A program made the position numbers and the translations under genes. The notes beneath the pieces were generated by a model. That model saw only the letters and a list, made by a program, of their open reading frames with translations. It had not been told where the DNA came from and ran no database searches. DNA of 64,000 nucleotides from UBA10649 sp963793105 (GTDB taxonomy: Bacteria > Actinomycetota > Actinomycetes > S36-B12), in contig CAWBZB010000010.1 of the NCBI GenBank assembly GCA_963793105.1, forward strand, positions 1 through 64,000, in the 5' to 3' direction. Positions 36,201 to 44,733 of this stretch are shown piece after piece (position 1 is the first letter of the stretch; each line of letters begins with the position of its first letter).

Positions 36201-36914
36201 ACACCCCGACGGCGCGGGAGTTCATGGCGGAGGACACGGGCATCCCACTGCGACTGCTGCCATTCGCGAACTATCGGCGACCGGAGCAGGCCATCGTCAC
36301 GGACGCGATGAGGCGTGCGGCACGCGAGCGGCTCGGACTGGACGACTCCATGGTGCACCTCGGTTCCTTCGGATTCATCGACACCCGCACCAAGCTCTCC
36401 GATGTGGTTCTGGAGTCGGCCGCGTGGCTGACCCAGTGGGGGCATCGGGTGAGTCTGCACCTGGTGGGCTCTGCACCTGGGCCGATCGAGGCCGATCTGC
36501 TCGCCCGTGCTGAGGAGGCCGGGATCGCGGAGTTCGAGATCACCGGCTTCACCAGTGACGACGACTTCCGCGACTACGTGCTCGGCGTGGATCTGGGAGT
36601 GCAGCTGCGCGTGAGCCCGCTGCTCGGCGTGAGCGGCCCTCTGAGCGACATGGCGGCATACGGCACGCCCGCGGTGGCGAACCGCGGGCTGTGCACCGAC
36701 GTCGACACGCCTGACTTCATCGACCGGCTGCCCGACGACGTCAGCCCGGTCATGGTCGCCGACGCGATCGAGAGGCGACTGGCGGACCCGTGGTCGTCGA
36801 CGACCGTGGAGCGCATGCGCGTCGACTACCTGCGAGCGGAAGTCGCCAGAGCGGTACGCGGCGGAGCTGCACGAGATCCTGCTCGGCGTCGCCGAGACCG
36901 GCGGTGGTGCGTGA
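33292..36914 (+). pseudogene. FkbM methyltransferase fused to two GT4 glycosyltransferase domains, two frameshifts
   Basis: Reconstructs to about 1,207 residues. Residues 1-240 are an FkbM-type SAM methyltransferase: YAQNAEDIRVWRAF, the SAM loop TYVDVGANEPRHLSI and VHFMSIDVEGAEIDVLKGL. A linker with SRTWRYARR follows. Residues about 430-760 are a first GT4 domain (NRGIGRFARAALVG, VFDYIPMHHP, VVMTGDDARKNTFGG, VPSFDEGLSLPVIEAVRAG). Residues about 805-1,200 are a second one (GIGAPWPPQRTGVADFTAA, ITHDTRLVELY, LGSFGFIDTRTKLSDVV, PLLGVSGPLSDMAAYG). One-base insertions near 35573 and 36855 must be removed; the stop is then TGA 36912-36914, overlapping the next ATG. It starts ATG 33292 as ATGA with the previous stop. 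It could add a sugar and then O-methylate or cap it. Confidence 0.82.
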
Positions 36915-38056
36915 TGCACGTCGGCATCGATATCGAGCAGTTCGTCCGCGACCCGTACGGGTCGGGAATCCAGCGGGTGCTTCAGTACCTGGCGATCGAA
37001 TGGCCCGCAGGCGAGGTCCAGGCCGACTTCGTCGTCCCGTTCGAGGGCCACCACGGGCTCCTGTCCCCTGAGCAGGCGGCTGAACTCCTCAGCATCCCGT
37101 TCCTGCCCCTCGAGCCGGGCGCGGACCTTCGGGAGCTCGTGTGGGCGTGGCTGGCGGGCGCAAACCCGATCCGGGTCAAGGACGGTGACCTGCTCGCCCT
37201 CTATGACGCCTGGCTGCTTCCCGAGGTCTCCTACTTGTCCTCCGTGCTCACGCGGTTCGAACTCTTCGCGAAGTGCGTGCCCACCGTGATGGTCGGCTAC
37301 GACGCGCTGCCGATGACGGAGCCGGCCAACTACCGCTTCAGGCCGGGGACGACGGCGAGGGTCAGCGAGTACTTCCGGCACCTGGCCACCACCGACTCCG
37401 TCGTCTGCATCAGCGCATATGCGCGGGACAGCATCCTGGGCCGGCTCAGGCGTGATCCCGCGCTGCCGATCTCGGTCGCGCATCCCGGTGGTGATCACCT
37501 GGGCGTCCGGGAACCGCGGCCGCCCCAGCGGCCCGTCTTCGCCCGGGTCGGCACCTTGGAGGCGCGCAAGCGGCCGCTGGAGATCCTCGAGGCGTTCGGC
37601 GAGGCCGTCGCCGCGGGCGGGCTGGATGCGGAGCTGCTGTTCGTCGGCGGTGCCTCAGCATCGGACGAAGGCATCAATCGCGCGATTCGAGCCGAGGCGG
37701 CCGCCGGGCGGGTGCGCTGGGTCGAGGGGGCATCGGACGACGAGGTGCGCGACCTCATCCACGGATCGTCCGCCTTCCTGTCAATCGGCGTGGAAGGGTA
37801 CGGCATCCCCGTGCTCGAGGCGATCAGGCTCGGCACGCCCGTGCTGTTCGATGGCATCCAGCCCGCGGGCGACCTCATGGAGGGTCGCGGAGCCCGGCGA
37901 ACCGCCGCCCTGGGCCATGAGGACCTCGTGGACATGTTCCATACGTACAGCGAGCCGGGCGCCCTCGATGCCCTGCGCACTCAGCTCGATCCAGGCTCCG
38001 TGCCCACCTGGGCTGACTTCGCCAGGGGTGTGGTCGAGGCGGTCCGCACGGCGTGA
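36914..38056 (+). CDS. GT4-type glycosyltransferase
   Basis: A 380-residue GT-B glycosyltransferase. The N-terminus MHVGIDIEQFVRDPYGSGIQ followed by RV is the same type as MLDVTDLVEFL-SGVQRV at 19572, marking a shared subgroup. Acceptor-side features are VGYDALPMTEPANY and VCISAYARDSIL; donor-side features are FARVGTLEARKRPLEILEAF, LFVGGASASDEG and IGVEGYGIPVLEAIRLGTP with the E-x7-E pair. ATG 36914 overlaps the repaired stop of the FkbM fusion as TGATG, so translation is coupled. An apparently continuous reading frame upstream of 36914 is the second GT4 domain of that fusion read past its lost stop, not part of this protein. Confidence 0.86.
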   Translation: MHVGIDIEQFVRDPYGSGIQRVLQYLAIEWPAGEVQADFVVPFEGHHGLLSPEQAAELLSIPFLPLEPGADLRELVWAWLAGANPIRVKDGDLLALYDAWLLPEVSYLSSVLTRFELFAKCVPTVMVGYDALPMTEPANYRFRPGTTARVSEYFRHLATTDSVVCISAYARDSILGRLRRDPALPISVAHPGGDHLGVREPRPPQRPVFARVGTLEARKRPLEILEAFGEAVAAGGLDAELLFVGGASASDEGINRAIRAEAAAGRVRWVEGASDDEVRDLIHGSSAFLSIGVEGYGIPVLEAIRLGTPVLFDGIQPAGDLMEGRGARRTAALGHEDLVDMFHTYSEPGALDALRTQLDPGSVPTWADFARGVVEAVRTA

Positions 38057-38136
38057 GGGGTTGCTCCCGTGGCGCCCGGTCGCCTCTGCGGATGGCCGGA
38101 AGGTGCCCTCGAGTGCAATCGGGAGAAGTCGTCTTC

Positions 38137-39819
38137 CTAGGGGTCCGCAGGCTGCTGAGGGCGGATCTCCTCCCACAGACGTGCGAGATAGAAGCGCTCC
38201 GCGGGGTCGGTGAGCAGGTCCGGGTCGTTCATGCGCAGCGCATCCGCGTATCCCTCAGGCACCTGGCGATGGAAGTGGCCGGGCTTCCATGCGAAGTCGC
38301 GCGCGACGGAGGGCTTGCTGGCGAGGAACCGGTCCGTCAGAGCGCAGTTGTCGATGAGGTGCGTCCGCGGTCCGGTCGCGATGCCGATCGAGCCGAGTAG
38401 GCCGCAGAACTCGGCGACCTCGGAAGGCGTGCCGATGTACGTGTCGGTGGTCGGCCAGTTCTGTGCAGCCTTGTTGATCTCCCTCAGCGTGCGGGAGAGT
38501 CCGGTGCCGTCACCGACAGGGACGATGTCGGGGTTCACGTAGGCCAGAGCCAGGTTGTCGATGAGACTCTTGAGGGTGTGCGCCTGGGCCGAGTAGACGC
38601 CGCGTTCATCGCCCACCCCGGCGTTGAAGTTCGTGTCTACCTCCCAGCGTGGGGTTTGTGTGTTCGCCAAGGCCACCGGGATGCTCCCCGCGGCCGCGCT
38701 GCCGGCCAGCAGGAGGACGATGACGGCGGATGCAGCCGCGATGGGGGCGGGATTCAGGGCGGTGCCCGATTCACTCGCGGTCGTCGCCGTCGTCGAGTGG
38801 AGTCGGGCCACCCCGAGCAGGAAGACGGCCACGTAGACGGGGATGGCGAGGAACCGTCCGGCCATGAAGTCGCCGCCGACCCAGATGACGTAGGCGAGGT
38901 AGGTGAGCATTCCCACCACCCATGCGCGCTCGAAGCGGCGGCCCACGGCGAGGGCCAGCCCCACGCCCATCGTCAGTGCAACCAGGGATACCGGATCGTG
39001 CTCGAAGGTCACCCACAGGTAGCGCAAGCCCTGGACGATCATCTCCATCGCCGGGATGTCGACGTTCCGCTTCGCCAGGAAGGTGTTCGGAAGCCACGAC
39101 GCATACGTGGCCTCGGACCACAGCAGCCACACGGCCAGCGGCACCATGGCGGTGACCAGGCCGGTGACGACGAGCTGCCAGCGATGGCGGTGCTCGACAA
39201 CCAGGAGCAGCATGACTGGCGCGATGAGGAGGACGAGATCGAAGCGGGTGAGGATGACGGCGGCCGCCGTCAGACCCAGTGCGATCGCCCACCACAGACC
39301 CGCTCGGCCAGCCTTGGGTCCGGGTCCCATCGTCATCGCCAAGAGAAGTCCGACAGTCGCATATCCGAGCGGGTTCTCCAGCCCTGATGTGGCGTACTCG
39401 ATGAAGGCGTTCGACAGGATCAGCAGGCCGGTGACGAGGATGAGGCGCCCTATCGAGGAAGTCCGGTGGACCAGCAGGCCGACCGCCAGGCCGGTGAAGG
39501 CCAGGCTCAGGGCGAGCATTCCGAGGATCCATTGACTCGTCGCGGCGCCGAGCCCGATCCAGAGCAGGAACCACAGCGGGTGCGTGTACGCCTGGACCGC
39601 CTCGGTGGCGTTGAACCCCGGGCCCCAGCCGTGTGAGAGGTTCAGGGCCGTGCGCAGCGTGATCAGCGCGTCGTCGCCGACCCAGGCGAGCCGCAGGCAC
39701 GCGACCAGCACGAGCACGATCGCGAGGACGCGCGCCGAGATCATCAGGCGGCGGTCGAGGTGCCCTCGAGGAGCGGAACTGCCGGCGACGGGCTCCGAGT
39801 CTGCTGACATCATCGGCAT
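38137..39819 (-). CDS. AftB-like polytopic arabinofuranosyltransferase (GT89/GT-C)
   Basis: A 560-residue membrane glycosyltransferase with about 10 membrane segments and a soluble C-terminal domain of about 170 residues. The first external loop has WVGDDALITLRTALNLSHG (D49-D50) and then AVQAYTHPLWFLLWIGLG, the D-D-A-x-I-x-x-R ... E-x-Y-T-H-P-L-W pattern of AftB-type enzymes that add terminal beta-1,2-arabinofuranose from decaprenyl-phosphate-arabinose. IEYATSGLENPLGYATVG and VGGDFMAGRFLAIPVY also match. ATG 39819 has a purine-rich GGGGGA upstream; TATGAT at 39884-39879 is a good minus-strand -10. Activity as an arabinosyltransferase is a family inference. Confidence 0.8.
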   Translation of the reverse strand: MPMMSADSEPVAGSSAPRGHLDRRLMISARVLAIVLVLVACLRLAWVGDDALITLRTALNLSHGWGPGFNATEAVQAYTHPLWFLLWIGLGAATSQWILGMLALSLAFTGLAVGLLVHRTSSIGRLILVTGLLILSNAFIEYATSGLENPLGYATVGLLLAMTMGPGPKAGRAGLWWAIALGLTAAAVILTRFDLVLLIAPVMLLLVVEHRHRWQLVVTGLVTAMVPLAVWLLWSEATYASWLPNTFLAKRNVDIPAMEMIVQGLRYLWVTFEHDPVSLVALTMGVGLALAVGRRFERAWVVGMLTYLAYVIWVGGDFMAGRFLAIPVYVAVFLLGVARLHSTTATTASESGTALNPAPIAAASAVIVLLLAGSAAAGSIPVALANTQTPRWEVDTNFNAGVGDERGVYSAQAHTLKSLIDNLALAYVNPDIVPVGDGTGLSRTLREINKAAQNWPTTDTYIGTPSEVAEFCGLLGSIGIATGPRTHLIDNCALTDRFLASKPSVARDFAWKPGHFHRQVPEGYADALRMNDPDLLTDPAERFYLARLWEEIRPQQPADP

Positions 39820-39987
39820 GCGGTCTCGTCCCCCGTGCGAGAGTCGGGTGTCATCGCAGCGCTCACGGCGCCACACAAATCATAGGGAGCCCCCTGGGTG
39901 AATTGCGCGCTATGAGGGACACTTCGGAGCCCTTCAGCGTGCCCCTTCAGGACCTCACCGGTGCACCGCAGCACCCTTGCGGTGGAC

Positions 39988-39993
39988 TACCGT
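39988..39993 (+). promoter_or_regulatory. Probable leaderless -10 element before the 40000 GT2 gene
   Basis: TACCGT ends exactly 6 nt before GTG 40000. An in-frame GTG at 39961 with AGGA 8 nt upstream is the competing start; the leaderless geometry, repeated elsewhere in the window, and the family's short N-terminus favour 40000. Confidence 0.45.
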
Positions 39994-39999
39994 GAGTCC

Positions 40000-40725
40000 G
40001 TGCACTCCCACAGCGTTCTCGTCGCTATTCCGGCGTGGAATGAGCAGGGATCCATCGCCGAAGTGATCGCGACAGTGCGCGAGCACCGACCGGACGCCGA
40101 CGTGCTCGTCGTCGACGACGGTTCGACAGATCGCACGGCCCGCCTTGCCGAGGAGGCTGGCGCGACGGTCGTGTCCCTGCCCTTCAACGTCGGGGTCGGA
40201 GGAGCAATGCGCACGGCCTTCCTCTACGCGAAGCGGGAGGGGTACCAGGCCATGGTTCAGGTGGATGCCGATGGGCAGCATGATCCCGCAGATCTCGATC
40301 GCGTCCTTGATGGTCTCGTGGATGCCGATGTCGTGGTCGGGACCCGATTCCATCCGGACTCGATGTACTTCGTGGGCGGTCCGAGGCGCTGGGCGATGAT
40401 CCTGCTGTCGAAGGCCCTGAGCCGGATGAACAAGGGGACGATCTCCGACCCGACGTCCGGATTCCGCTCGGCGGGCCCGCAGGCTATCGACCTCTTCGCC
40501 GTCGACTACCCCGCCGACTACCTCGGCGACACGGTCGGATCGTTGGCGATCGCCATCCGGCACGGACTGGTCATCCATGAAACGCCCGTGACGATGTACT
40601 TCCGCCAGACGGGCCGACCCAGCAAGAACGCGGTCTGGTCGGCCCTCTATCTCGGCAGGGCGACCCTGGCGATCCTGGCGACCAGCCTCAAGGGCGACTA
40701 CACCCCTCGAGGGGACTCGTCATGA
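40000..40725 (+). CDS. GT2 glycosyltransferase, polyprenyl-phosphate sugar synthase type
   Basis: A 241-residue GT-A enzyme of the DPM1-like group: VLVAIPAWNEQGSIAEVI, VLVVDDGSTDRTARLAEEAG, NVGVGGAMRTAF and the metal motif VDADGQHDP, then SDPTSGFRSAG. There are no membrane segments of its own. It overlaps the next gene, a small DUF2304 membrane protein, as ATGA; this pairing is common and suggests the DUF2304 protein anchors or assists it. Such enzymes load mannose or glucose onto polyprenyl phosphate, the donor used by GT-C proteins, of which this window has several. Which sugar it uses is not readable. The start may instead be GTG 39961. Confidence 0.86.
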   Translation: MHSHSVLVAIPAWNEQGSIAEVIATVREHRPDADVLVVDDGSTDRTARLAEEAGATVVSLPFNVGVGGAMRTAFLYAKREGYQAMVQVDADGQHDPADLDRVLDGLVDADVVVGTRFHPDSMYFVGGPRRWAMILLSKALSRMNKGTISDPTSGFRSAGPQAIDLFAVDYPADYLGDTVGSLAIAIRHGLVIHETPVTMYFRQTGRPSKNAVWSALYLGRATLAILATSLKGDYTPRGDSS

Positions 40726-41078
40726 CCGCGCAACTGCTGGGCGCGGGCGCCGCGATCATCACCTTCATCTTCGTGTTCAGTCTGCTGCGCCGGGGTGTGC
40801 TGCGCGAGAAGTACGCCGTCCTCTGGCTCTTCTTCTCGGGTGCGGCCCTGTTCTTCGCGGTCTTCCCGGGAGCGCTCGTCTGGATCAGCTCCGTCATCGG
40901 CGTTGCCGAGCCGGTCAATCTGCTGTTCTTCGTCACGGTCGTGCTGCTGATTCTGGTGAGCGTGCAGTTGAGCTACGAGCTCAGTCGCCACGAGATGCGG
41001 ATCCGGCGGCTCGCCGAGGAGGTGGCGCTCCTTCGTCAGGAGCTCGATCAGGATCGGGAGCCCCGTGGCGACGTCTGA
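40722..41078 (+). CDS. DUF2304 small membrane protein
   Basis: A 118-residue integral membrane protein with three hydrophobic segments (about residues 4-20, 33-52, 62-82) and a charged C-terminal helix ending in QELDQDREPRGDV. REKYAVLWLFFSGAALFFAVF is the characteristic DUF2304 stretch. ATG 40722 overlaps the upstream GT2 stop. Its stop overlaps the start of the following gene by 14 nt. Function is not established for the family; the constant partnership with a DPM1-like GT2 suggests a membrane platform or a lipid-linked sugar flipping accessory. Confidence 0.85.
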   Translation: MTAQLLGAGAAIITFIFVFSLLRRGVLREKYAVLWLFFSGAALFFAVFPGALVWISSVIGVAEPVNLLFFVTVVLLILVSVQLSYELSRHEMRIRRLAEEVALLRQELDQDREPRGDV

Positions 41079-41988
41079 GCCGGTTCTGGTCATGGCGTTC
41101 AACCGGCCTGACCATCTTGAGGTCCTGTTGAACCGACTGCGGGAGGTGGAGCCTTCGCGGCTCTACGTCGCGGTCGACGGGGCGCGTGCTGATCGTGCGG
41201 ACGAGTCGGAGCGCGTGCAGGCCTGTCGTGACCTCGTCGCCTCTGTGGACTGGCCGTGCGAGGTGCATACGCTCTTCCAGGACACGAATCTCGGGTGCGG
41301 GCTGGGCGTCTCGACGGCGATCAGCTGGTTCTTCGACAATGTCGAGCGCGGCATCATCCTCGAGGATGACATCATCCCTGACCCGAGCTTCTTCCCTTTC
41401 TGCACGGAGCTGCTGGACCGGTACGAGGACGACTCCCGGGTGTTCGCCGTATCGGGATGCAACTTCGTGCCGCCGGAGGCGCAGACGCATCCAGAGGACG
41501 CGTATCGCTTCAGCCAGATACCGCATATCTGGGGGTGGGCAACATGGCGCCGGTCCTGGGCCCAGCACCGCCTCGACATTGCCGGCTGGCGAAGGGAACT
41601 GCCGCTGCGCACCCTGTGGAGGCGGGTCGGGCGGTCGATCCCGGCCACGGTCTACTGGACGTCCACGTTCGAGTTGCTCGCGCGCCACGAGGTCGACACC
41701 TGGGACGGCCAGTTGGTGCTGGCGACCATGGCGACCGAGCAGTGGACCGCAACGAGCAACGTCAACCTGGTGGAGAACATCGGTTTCGGCGAGGACGCGA
41801 CCCACACACGAGAGGGGATGCACGTTCTCCCGGTCGAGTCGATCACGTCACCGACGGCGCCGGTGGACGTCGCTGTCGACACCAAGGCCGATTCCTGGAC
41901 CCGCAAGAACCACTTCCACGCGACCTGGCGCGGAATGATCGATCAGGCCGACCGCTTCCTGAGGCGCCGGCGGGAGAGGACGACATGA
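41065..41988 (+). CDS. GT-A family glycosyltransferase
   Basis: A 307-residue soluble glycosyltransferase of the nucleotide-diphospho-sugar transferase superfamily. VLVMAFNRPDHLEVLLNRL opens the fold, LYVAVDGARADRADE is the first acidic motif, and IILEDDIIPDPSFFPFC (about residues 93-109) carries the E-D-D metal-binding motif. IPHIWGWATWRRSW is a segment diagnostic for this subgroup (the GWATW element). GTG 41065 overlaps the DUF2304 gene by 14 nt, and its stop overlaps the next start as ATGA. It lies directly upstream of UDP-xylose synthase, so xylose is one possible donor, by position only. Confidence 0.85.
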   Translation: MATSEPVLVMAFNRPDHLEVLLNRLREVEPSRLYVAVDGARADRADESERVQACRDLVASVDWPCEVHTLFQDTNLGCGLGVSTAISWFFDNVERGIILEDDIIPDPSFFPFCTELLDRYEDDSRVFAVSGCNFVPPEAQTHPEDAYRFSQIPHIWGWATWRRSWAQHRLDIAGWRRELPLRTLWRRVGRSIPATVYWTSTFELLARHEVDTWDGQLVLATMATEQWTATSNVNLVENIGFGEDATHTREGMHVLPVESITSPTAPVDVAVDTKADSWTRKNHFHATWRGMIDQADRFLRRRRERTT

Positions 41989-42932
41989 CGATCGCCAAGG
42001 GACGTGCACTCGTGACGGGTGGTGCGGGCTTCATCGGGTCGCACCTGTGCGAGCGCCTGCTCGACGATGGCTACGACGTGCTGTGCGTCGACAACTACTA
42101 CTCGTCGACCAAGGACAACATCGCGCACCTGCTGGGGAACCCGCGCTTCGAGGTGATCCGCCATGACGTCACCTTCCCGCTCTACGTCGAGGTCGACGAG
42201 ATCTACCACCTGGCCTGCCCCGCCTCGCCGATCCACTACCAGCGCGACCCGGTCCAGACGACGAAGACGGCGGTGCACGGATCAATCAACATGCTCGGCC
42301 TCGCCAAGCGCACGGGGGCCAAGATCCTCACCACGTCGACCTCCGAGGTCTACGGCGACCCGAAGGTGCATCCGCAGACCGAGGACTACTGGGGCAACGT
42401 CAACCCGATCGGGCCGCGTGCCTGCTACGACGAGGGCAAGCGCGCCGCAGAGACGCTCTTCTTCGACTACCACCGTCAGCATGGCCTGCCGATCAAGGTC
42501 GTGCGCCTGTTCAACACCTACGGGCCACGGATGCACCCGCATGACGGCCGGGTCGTTTCGAACTTCGTGGTGAGCGCCCTGAATGGACAGCCCTTGACGG
42601 TCTACGGGGACGGCTCGCAGACGCGGTCGTTCCAGTACGTCGACGACCTGATTCGCGGACTGACGGCGATGATGGCGACCGACCGCGACATCATCGGACC
42701 CATCAACCTCGGAAACCCGGGAGAGTTCACGATCGCCGAACTCGCCACCATGGTCCTGGAGCAGACGGGTTCGGACTCGGGGATCGAGTACCGTCCGCTG
42801 CCGACCGACGACCCGGTCCGTCGGCAGCCGGACATCACCCGGGCTCGGCAGACTCTCGGGTGGGAGCCGACTGTTCCGCTCGCCGACGGGTTGGCGCGGA
42901 CGATCGAGTACTTCCGCGCCACCTTGGCCTGA
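41985..42932 (+). CDS. UDP-glucuronate decarboxylase (UDP-xylose synthase)
   Basis: Converts UDP-glucuronic acid to UDP-xylose with NAD in the cytoplasm. The 315-residue protein matches the family throughout: LVTGGAGFIGSHLCERLL (G-x-x-G-x-x-G at 12-18), VDNYYSSTKDNI, HLACPASPIHYQRDPVQT, STSEVYGDPKVHPQ, the Y148-x-x-x-K152 pair in CYDEGKR, NTYGPRMHPHDGRVVSNF and GSQTRSFQYVDDL. The PASP and YGDP elements distinguish it from UDP-glucose 4-epimerases. ATG 41985 overlaps the previous stop as ATGA. It implies xylose, or a sugar made from UDP-xylose, in the glycan. The UDP-glucose dehydrogenase that feeds it is not in the window. Confidence 0.94.
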   Translation: MTIAKGRALVTGGAGFIGSHLCERLLDDGYDVLCVDNYYSSTKDNIAHLLGNPRFEVIRHDVTFPLYVEVDEIYHLACPASPIHYQRDPVQTTKTAVHGSINMLGLAKRTGAKILTTSTSEVYGDPKVHPQTEDYWGNVNPIGPRACYDEGKRAAETLFFDYHRQHGLPIKVVRLFNTYGPRMHPHDGRVVSNFVVSALNGQPLTVYGDGSQTRSFQYVDDLIRGLTAMMATDRDIIGPINLGNPGEFTIAELATMVLEQTGSDSGIEYRPLPTDDPVRRQPDITRARQTLGWEPTVPLADGLARTIEYFRATLA

Positions 42933-42944
42933 CTCTCGGTGCCC

Positions 42945-44720
42945 ATGGCTGCTGACATCGCGACTGGGACATTCCTCGTCCTCGTCACCTGGACGTTCCT
43001 ACTGACGGCCGTGGTCGTGCTCGGACTCGGCCCGGCCATGCTGCTCGGCGGGGGCCGGTGGACTCCCAGGACGCCGCGCGCGGCGATCTGGTGGGGATTG
43101 CTCGTGGCCACCACACTGGTGGTGCTCGTCAACCTCGCCCTCCCCCTGCGGAGCTCGGCGGCGGGGCTGCTGGTGCTCGTGTCGATCGTCGTGCTGGGCG
43201 GACCGGGCACCATGTGGGCGCTCCGTGCACGTCGCTCGCGCCTCCGCCGCACGCGCCCCCGGAGGCCCTGGTGGTGGCTGCTCGCGGCGGCTGCCGGCAT
43301 CTCGGTCGCGTACCTTGCCGCCGCCGCGCTCGGGCCGGTGACGAACTACGACACCGGGCTGTACCACCTCGGAGCGATCGCCTATGCCGGCGACTACGCC
43401 ACGGTCCCGGGTCTCGCCAACCTCTACTTCCCGTTCGGCTACGCGAACGCCGAGTTCCCGTTGGCCGCCATCCTGGGCAACGGACCGTGGGACGGAGTCG
43501 GGTACCGACTGCTCAACGGTCTGCTCATGGCCTTCGTCGCTGCAGAACTGCTGATCCGGGGCAGGCGAGGCCGGCTGTCGGCCGGGTTCTACGTGCTGGC
43601 GGTCGGCTTCGCGGCGACCTGGATCCCGATGATCGCCCTCTCGGACTACTGGGTGACCAGCCCCACCTCCGACTCGGCCGTGCTGGCCCTGACGATTGTG
43701 GCCGTCGCCTACCTCGCCGACTCGGTATCGGCAGATGCCGGATGGCGGGTCAACGCGGGCACGGCGGTCGCGGTATCGATCCTGATGGTCATGCTGCGCC
43801 CGACCATGGCCGTGTTCGCGCTGGCGGTGATCGCGGTGGTCGTGCTCCGCGGCTGGCGATCCCGCGCCCGAGTGCTGGGTGCGGGATCGGGGGCGGCGGC
43901 AATGCTGATCGGCACGGCAGGTGTTCTCGCGGCGCTGGCGGTGTCCCTGCGGGACTATGTCCTGAGCGGGTGGTTGCAGTTCCCGCTATCCGTCGTGGCC
44001 TTCGACGTCGCCTGGCTGGCGCCGGACCCCACTGATCCGCGTACCGCAACGCTCGGCGCCGCGCGCGATCCGCTTGACCTGTGGAATGCGGCAGAGGGCT
44101 GGGGCTGGATCGGGGCGTGGCTGGGACGGCTGCCGTCGCAGTGGGAGTCCTTCCAGTTCGCGCTGCTGGCGATCGTCGCCCTGGTACTGGTCGCGGTGGC
44201 GGCCCGACGACTCGGCTCGGGTCTGCGTGTCAAGGCCCTGCTTCTCGCGGTGTTCCCCAGTGCGCTCGCCGTGGCCTTCTGGTGGGCGTTCACTCCTCCG
44301 TCGTTCCGTTTCGCCTGGGGGCCGGTATTCACCCTCGCGGCAGTCCCGATCGGGTGGGTCCTCCACGCTCTTGCATCCGATCCGACGGCGGCCCGACCGA
44401 GAAGGGCCGTCTGGACGTGGCTGGTCGCCTCCGGGGTGGCCATGCCGGTGCTGGCCGTCACGGTGTTCAGCGCCGTCGCTCGGTTCGACGCCGCCCAGAT
44501 CACGGAGCCGCGGTCATGGGATCTGGGGGTGCAGATCCCCTACGCCGTGGCGCCCATCACTGCAGTGCCGGTGGTCGCGACCACGACCGGTGGTGGGGTG
44601 CCCATGCTGGTTCCGACGGAGTCGGACCAGTGCTGGGACAACTACCCACTGTGCTCCCCGCAATATCCCCAGTCGCTTCGATTCCGTGGCGAGGGCATCC
44701 AGCAGGGGTTCCTGCGCTAG
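42945..44720 (+). CDS. Large polytopic membrane protein (LIC_10190-like)
   Basis: A 591-residue protein with about 12 membrane segments and a short extracytoplasmic C-terminus. Its external loop near residue 130 has VTNYDTGLYHLGAIAY, with an acidic residue at a GT-C-like position, followed by FPFGYANAEF. The C-terminal CWDNYPLCSPQYPQSLRFRG followed by EGIQQGF is the ending I associate with the LIC_10190 family of surface-polysaccharide membrane proteins. ATG 42945 is used; GTG 42939 is possible, and neither has a clear ribosome site. It closes the operon that begins at 40000, so it may use the lipid-linked sugar made by that GT2. Confidence 0.7.
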   Translation: MAADIATGTFLVLVTWTFLLTAVVVLGLGPAMLLGGGRWTPRTPRAAIWWGLLVATTLVVLVNLALPLRSSAAGLLVLVSIVVLGGPGTMWALRARRSRLRRTRPRRPWWWLLAAAAGISVAYLAAAALGPVTNYDTGLYHLGAIAYAGDYATVPGLANLYFPFGYANAEFPLAAILGNGPWDGVGYRLLNGLLMAFVAAELLIRGRRGRLSAGFYVLAVGFAATWIPMIALSDYWVTSPTSDSAVLALTIVAVAYLADSVSADAGWRVNAGTAVAVSILMVMLRPTMAVFALAVIAVVVLRGWRSRARVLGAGSGAAAMLIGTAGVLAALAVSLRDYVLSGWLQFPLSVVAFDVAWLAPDPTDPRTATLGAARDPLDLWNAAEGWGWIGAWLGRLPSQWESFQFALLAIVALVLVAVAARRLGSGLRVKALLLAVFPSALAVAFWWAFTPPSFRFAWGPVFTLAAVPIGWVLHALASDPTAARPRRAVWTWLVASGVAMPVLAVTVFSAVARFDAAQITEPRSWDLGVQIPYAVAPITAVPVVATTTGGGVPMLVPTESDQCWDNYPLCSPQYPQSLRFRGEGIQQGFLR

Positions 44721-44733
44721 TCGGCTGCTCGGG

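Noticed and set aside
35453..38056. Single 867-codon protein joining the second GT4 domain of the fusion with the 36914 GT4
   Set aside because: Removing one base near 36855 restores a natural C-terminus and a TGA at 36912-36914 overlapping ATG 36914, which begins a family-typical N-terminus.
38057..38136. CTCCCG and CGGGAG about 50 nt apart between convergent genes, considered as a terminator
   Set aside because: The loop would be very long, pairing is only 6 bp, and there is no T tract.
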